Below are positions 61,446-64,000 of a stretch of DNA of 64,000 bases, in pieces. This stretch comes from an archaeon (GTDB lineage Archaea > Thermoproteota > Nitrososphaeria > Nitrososphaerales > Gagatemarchaeaceae), in assembly GCA_021819035.1 (NCBI GenBank), contig JAKASL010000001.1, positions 434,001 to 498,000 on the forward strand, read 5' to 3'. The notes under the pieces are model-generated. The model made no database searches and had not been told where the DNA came from. It saw nothing but the letters and a program-made list of their open reading frames with translations. Both the position numbers and the translations under genes were made by a program. Each line of letters starts with the position of its first letter. Within the stretch, counting starts at the first letter, position 1.

Positions 61446-62448
61446 GCCTCGCCAGCCTCTCCTCGATCTCTTCCACGCGCCCCTTCAGCTGCGCGAGCTG
61501 GCCCTTGTTGTGGACGTTCGCCATCAGGTTGAGCGCGTCCAAGAGGAGGACGACCTCCGAGTTGCTCATGGCCGCCCGCTCCCTGTCCCACGCCTCCCTC
61601 AGGAGCGCCTCGAACGCCTCCCTGTGGCGGGCGTCCCTCATCATTGGGACGAAGTCTCTCCTCAGCCTCTCGACCAGCTCCTGGTAGACCTGGGTGAACG
61701 ACGGGGTCACCCGCCCCATCAGCGGCTCGCCTCCCTGGAACAGCTCGACCGACTGGGGCGTCGGCTTCGTCGGATGCTTGACGAGCGTGGCCTGGACCGG
61801 GCCGCCCGCATCGGGCTCACGAAAAAAGACAATCACGTTGGCGAGGTGCCAGAGCATGTGGCTCCCGGAGGGGCGCGGGACGCTCCGCCTCTCCACCCTC
61901 GAGGCGTGGACTGTGATGACCACGACGATGCTCCTCTCCGCGGCCAGCTGCCAGAGGGGGGCGAGGGAGCGGTTCAGGCTCTCGATGGCCTTCTTGCGGT
62001 CCTTCGCTCCAGGGATGAACCGCGCGAGGTTGTGGATGACCACGAGCCGGGTGTCCTCCTCCTGGCGCATCATCCGCGTGAGGGCGTCGACGGCCTTCTC
62101 CTGCCTGAGCTCGTTGTAGGCCGCCACGAAGTAGATCCTGGAGAGGACCGACTCCGGGTCGAGGCCCTCCCTCTTCGCGTAGAAGGCCAGCCTGTCGGGC
62201 TGGACGAGGGTCTTCTCGGAGTAGTAGTCTGTGTTGTTCATGTACGCCACCTTGCCCTGGATGGTCGCCCTTACCATCAGGGGAGGGACGAGGCCGTGCA
62301 GGAACCCTCCCGCGTCGTAGAAGAGGTACGAAGAGCCGCCCCTCAGCTCCCCTACTAGGTCGTCCAGCGCTGCCACTCCACTCGAGAGGCTCGGTCCGGT
62401 CCGGTCCAGCAGGTCCAGGGCCCTGACGAAGCGAGGCGGGGTCGTCAC
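61432..62448 (-). CDS. RadA/RecA-like protein lacking Walker A
   Basis: The 338-residue product keeps the RecA-core order: SSGVAALDDLVGELRGG, an IRNTDYYSEKTL-like strand, HNLARFI at the Walker B place and an L2-like HASRVERRS region. The P-loop is replaced by FYDAGGFLHG without Lys-Thr, and the Walker B Asp is His. The C-terminal 90 residues are helical with a coiled coil. It should not hydrolyse ATP and probably serves as a RadA- or polymerase-binding adaptor, similar in logic to ImuA. Confidence 0.8.
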   Translation of the reverse strand: MTTPPRFVRALDLLDRTGPSLSSGVAALDDLVGELRGGSSYLFYDAGGFLHGLVPPLMVRATIQGKVAYMNNTDYYSEKTLVQPDRLAFYAKREGLDPESVLSRIYFVAAYNELRQEKAVDALTRMMRQEEDTRLVVIHNLARFIPGAKDRKKAIESLNRSLAPLWQLAAERSIVVVITVHASRVERRSVPRPSGSHMLWHLANVIVFFREPDAGGPVQATLVKHPTKPTPQSVELFQGGEPLMGRVTPSFTQVYQELVERLRRDFVPMMRDARHREAFEALLREAWDRERAAMSNSEVVLLLDALNLMANVHNKGQLAQLKGRVEEIEERLARLEAR

Positions 62449-62469
62449 TGGCCTTTCGCCTCTGCCGGG

Positions 62470-62655
62470 TCAGCGGAAGAGCCCGCCCAGCCCCAGCATC
62501 TCGGCCCTCTCCTCGGTGGACAGCCCCTCCACGAGCCTCTTCACGTCTGAGAGTATGAGCCCCCTGAGCACCTCCTCCAGCGTGACGTCCCTGGCGGCCG
62601 CGTACCGCTCCAGGAACCCCTTCACTCCGTCGTCCACGTCGACTGCGATTTTCAT
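62470..62655 (-). CDS. Small ribbon-helix-helix-like protein
   Basis: The 61-residue product (KIAVDVDDGVKGFLERYAAARDVTLEEVLRGLILSDVKRLVEG) has a strand-helix-helix layout typical of CopG-type proteins. It ends 21 bp before the RadA-like gene. The ATG at 62655 is about 35 bp from a CATATATT TATA box (near 62686-62693). It likely regulates this polymerase operon. Confidence 0.65.
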   Translation of the reverse strand: MKIAVDVDDGVKGFLERYAAARDVTLEEVLRGLILSDVKRLVEGLSTEERAEMLGLGGLFR

Positions 62656-62829
62656 TGGATGCGTCACGTCTCCATGCTGCAATATATGCCGAGACGGTGA
62701 TTCAGCATTCTGCGGAGGGGAGAGACCCGTCCCTGAATCTGTTCGCGCGCCGGCCGTAGGGAACGGAGCACGTGGAACCGCGCTCCCACTATGGCAGTCG
62801 TGCAGGCAGTCGTCCGCGTCCCGACCTCC

Positions 62830-63186
62830 CTACCGTCTCGCGGCGTTCAGCACCTGGGGGAGCGCCGCGGCGAACGCGGTGTGGGGGCAGTAGTCGGTCC
62901 TGTCGAAGTCGCAGTACAGCTCGACCTTCCCGCTGGCCCCCTTCCTCACCCTGACGTCCGCGATCTTGTCCTTCTTGTTGTCCCTGATGATCACCTGGTC
63001 CGTTTCAAGCGCGACCAGATCCAGCAGGGGGACGTAGTTCGCGAACCTCTCGTCGACGTAGAGCATGTTGACGAGGATGTCGCTGACGAAGACGGCCAGG
63101 GGCTTCTTCTCCTTCTTGGCTCTCTCCTGGACATGCTGGTAGAGCTGCGCCGAGACGGTGATCGTCCGGAAACGTCTCTCTGGCAT
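62830..63186 (-). CDS. Putative DNA-binding protein with ribbon-helix-helix N-terminus
   Basis: The 118-residue product has an RHH-like N-terminus (FRTITVSAQLYQHVQERAKKEKKPLAVFVSDIL) and an unknown C-terminal domain with a Cys/His cluster (ELYCDFDRTDYCPHTAFA). An ATTTAAGTATAAC box (about 63207-63219) is 20-30 bp upstream. The gap 62683-62829 shows nothing else. Confidence 0.68.
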   Translation of the reverse strand: MPERRFRTITVSAQLYQHVQERAKKEKKPLAVFVSDILVNMLYVDERFANYVPLLDLVALETDQVIIRDNKKDKIADVRVRKGASGKVELYCDFDRTDYCPHTAFAAALPQVLNAARR

Positions 63187-63408
63187 ACTCCTACGGTCGG
63201 GCTACGTTATACTTAAATGCTTGGCGAGCGAGCAAGCTGGAGGGATTGCCTATAAGGACCACCGTGCGTTTTCCAAACCAGTCTGCGCCGGCAACGCCTT
63301 CACCTCCCTCGGCTCGGAGCGGCGTTCTTGAGCCCGGGTTGCGCGACGGACGCTGCTCTCTCCTGGGGGACGGCCACGGGCCCCTCACGGGAAGGGTGCT
63401 GTAGAGGT

Positions 63409-64000
63409 TTGTCGGCCGTCGACGTCCCGGACGAGAAGACGAGCATCCCGAAGCTGGAGCGGATGAACAGGATGCTCGACGCCGTCTACAGGACTGTGAT
63501 GCAGAAGGGGACGGACTACGACACCCTCCCGGGATCCTCCAAGCCCGTCCTGCTGAAGCCGGGGGCGGAGCTGCTGGCGCGCCACTTCAACCTGGTCGCC
63601 GACACGAAGATAGTGAGTAGCGTGGAGAAGACCGACCAGGAGGTCCCGTACTTCGAGTACATCGCCGAGTGCAGGCTCTACAACGCCAGGGGGGAGTTCG
63701 TCGGGAACGGGGTCGGCTCCTGCAACACAGCCGAGTCCGAGTACGCATACGTTTGGGTGCCTGTCGAAAGCCTGCCTGATAACGTCAAGAACCCGGAGGA
63801 CCTCCAGACAAGAGAGGCTGAAGGAGTCAGGCAGTACAGGATCCCCCTCTCCAGGAGCGAAGCATTCAGCCTGGCCAACACCGCCGTGAAGAAGGCGAGC
63901 AAGAGGGCGTTCGTCGATGCCATCCTTAAGGTCACGGCGGGGAGCCGACTCTTCACCCAGGACGTGTCAGGTAAGGATGGATCTGCGGGCGAGGACGGAC
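63409..64000 (+). CDS. Phage-type protein resembling single-strand annealing proteins (3'-truncated by window)
   Basis: At least 197 residues. Features are LLKPGAELLARHFNLV, a beta-rich middle (YIAECRLYNARGEFVGNGVGSCNTAE) and NTAVKKASKRAFVDAILKVTAGSRLFTQD, the pattern of a widespread phage/provirus protein family that I associate, tentatively, with single-strand DNA binding or annealing. TTG start with AGAGG just upstream. It is divergent from the RHH gene. The 222-bp gap before it (63187-63408) holds a TATAAG near 63249-63255 but no gene. Confidence 0.65.
   Translation, partial: MSAVDVPDEKTSIPKLERMNRMLDAVYRTVMQKGTDYDTLPGSSKPVLLKPGAELLARHFNLVADTKIVSSVEKTDQEVPYFEYIAECRLYNARGEFVGNGVGSCNTAESEYAYVWVPVESLPDNVKNPEDLQTREAEGVRQYRIPLSRSEAFSLANTAVKKASKRAFVDAILKVTAGSRLFTQDVSGKDGSAGEDG

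Overview
The window is high-GC archaeal DNA. Start codons commonly sit about 25-35 nt downstream of TATA-like boxes, which fits leaderless transcripts. The gene families are archaeal or archaea-typical: TrmB regulator, GYD protein, HerA-like ATPase, AK6-like kinase, SelB-like pseudo-GTPase, family B DNA polymerase with a RadA paralogue, and a giant YVTN/Thr-rich surface protein. A soil or thermal Thermoproteota or Thermoplasmatota lineage is plausible, but the sequence alone does not fix the phylum.

Layout. 1-10 kb: the 3' part of a giant cell-surface protein and a secreted beta-helix protein. 10-18 kb: a CopG regulator, a CopD-like membrane protein, a minus-strand operon (41-aa membrane peptide, ABC ATPase, ABC-2 permease, STAND/TPR regulator), a frameshifted CPBP protease, a coiled-coil protein and a decayed GNAT pseudogene. 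18-25 kb: molybdenum-cofactor genes (MoeB-rhodanese, MoaB) and a first molybdenum hydroxylase (CoxL/M/S-like) with XdhC and CoxG maturation proteins. 25-33 kb: a fluoride operon (riboswitch, CrcB, DUF190, PhoU-like), a site-2 protease, PepF, a membrane protein, a SelB-like pseudo-GTPase, MsrA and an AK6-like kinase. 32.9-34.5 kb: a scar of foreign DNA with a HerA-like 3' fragment, the catalytic tail of a tyrosine recombinase and a tRNA 3'-half-like sequence.

34.5-51.6 kb is a mostly co-oriented catabolic island: GYD protein, second XdhC, nitroreductase, DUF6092-like protein, M24 peptidase, CBS protein, adenine-deaminase-like hydrolase, a second three-subunit molybdenum hydroxylase, SCP2 protein, nucleotidyltransferase-fold protein, APC permease, phosphoesterase, OsmC, M20 hydrolase and a SufS-like desulfurase. 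Uptake, deamination and hydroxylation of a purine or related N-heterocycle is a reasonable inference. 51.6-53.7 kb holds ParB with a small zinc protein, divergent from a TrmB regulator.

The most striking object is a compact 3,060-bp element at 56,101-59,160. It has perfect 53-bp terminal inverted repeats and a 6-bp target duplication (GACTTC). Two leftward membrane-protein genes and five rightward genes (33-aa peptide, SWIM/zinc-ribbon DDE transposase, AbrB-like protein, GIY-YIG nuclease, helical protein) diverge from a centre with two identical 14-bp palindromes around a TATA box. The outer genes stop within 1-3 bp of the repeats. The insertion lies between the apparent TATA box and the start codon of a mutS2-like operon, whose 3' end was also rewritten by an IS1595 remnant.

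The last 5 kb carries a family B DNA polymerase whose exonuclease motifs look degraded. It overlaps a RadA-like gene lacking the Walker A lysine and is followed by two small DNA-binding-type proteins and the 5' part of a phage-type protein. This resembles an ImuA/ImuB-like polymerase accessory arrangement.
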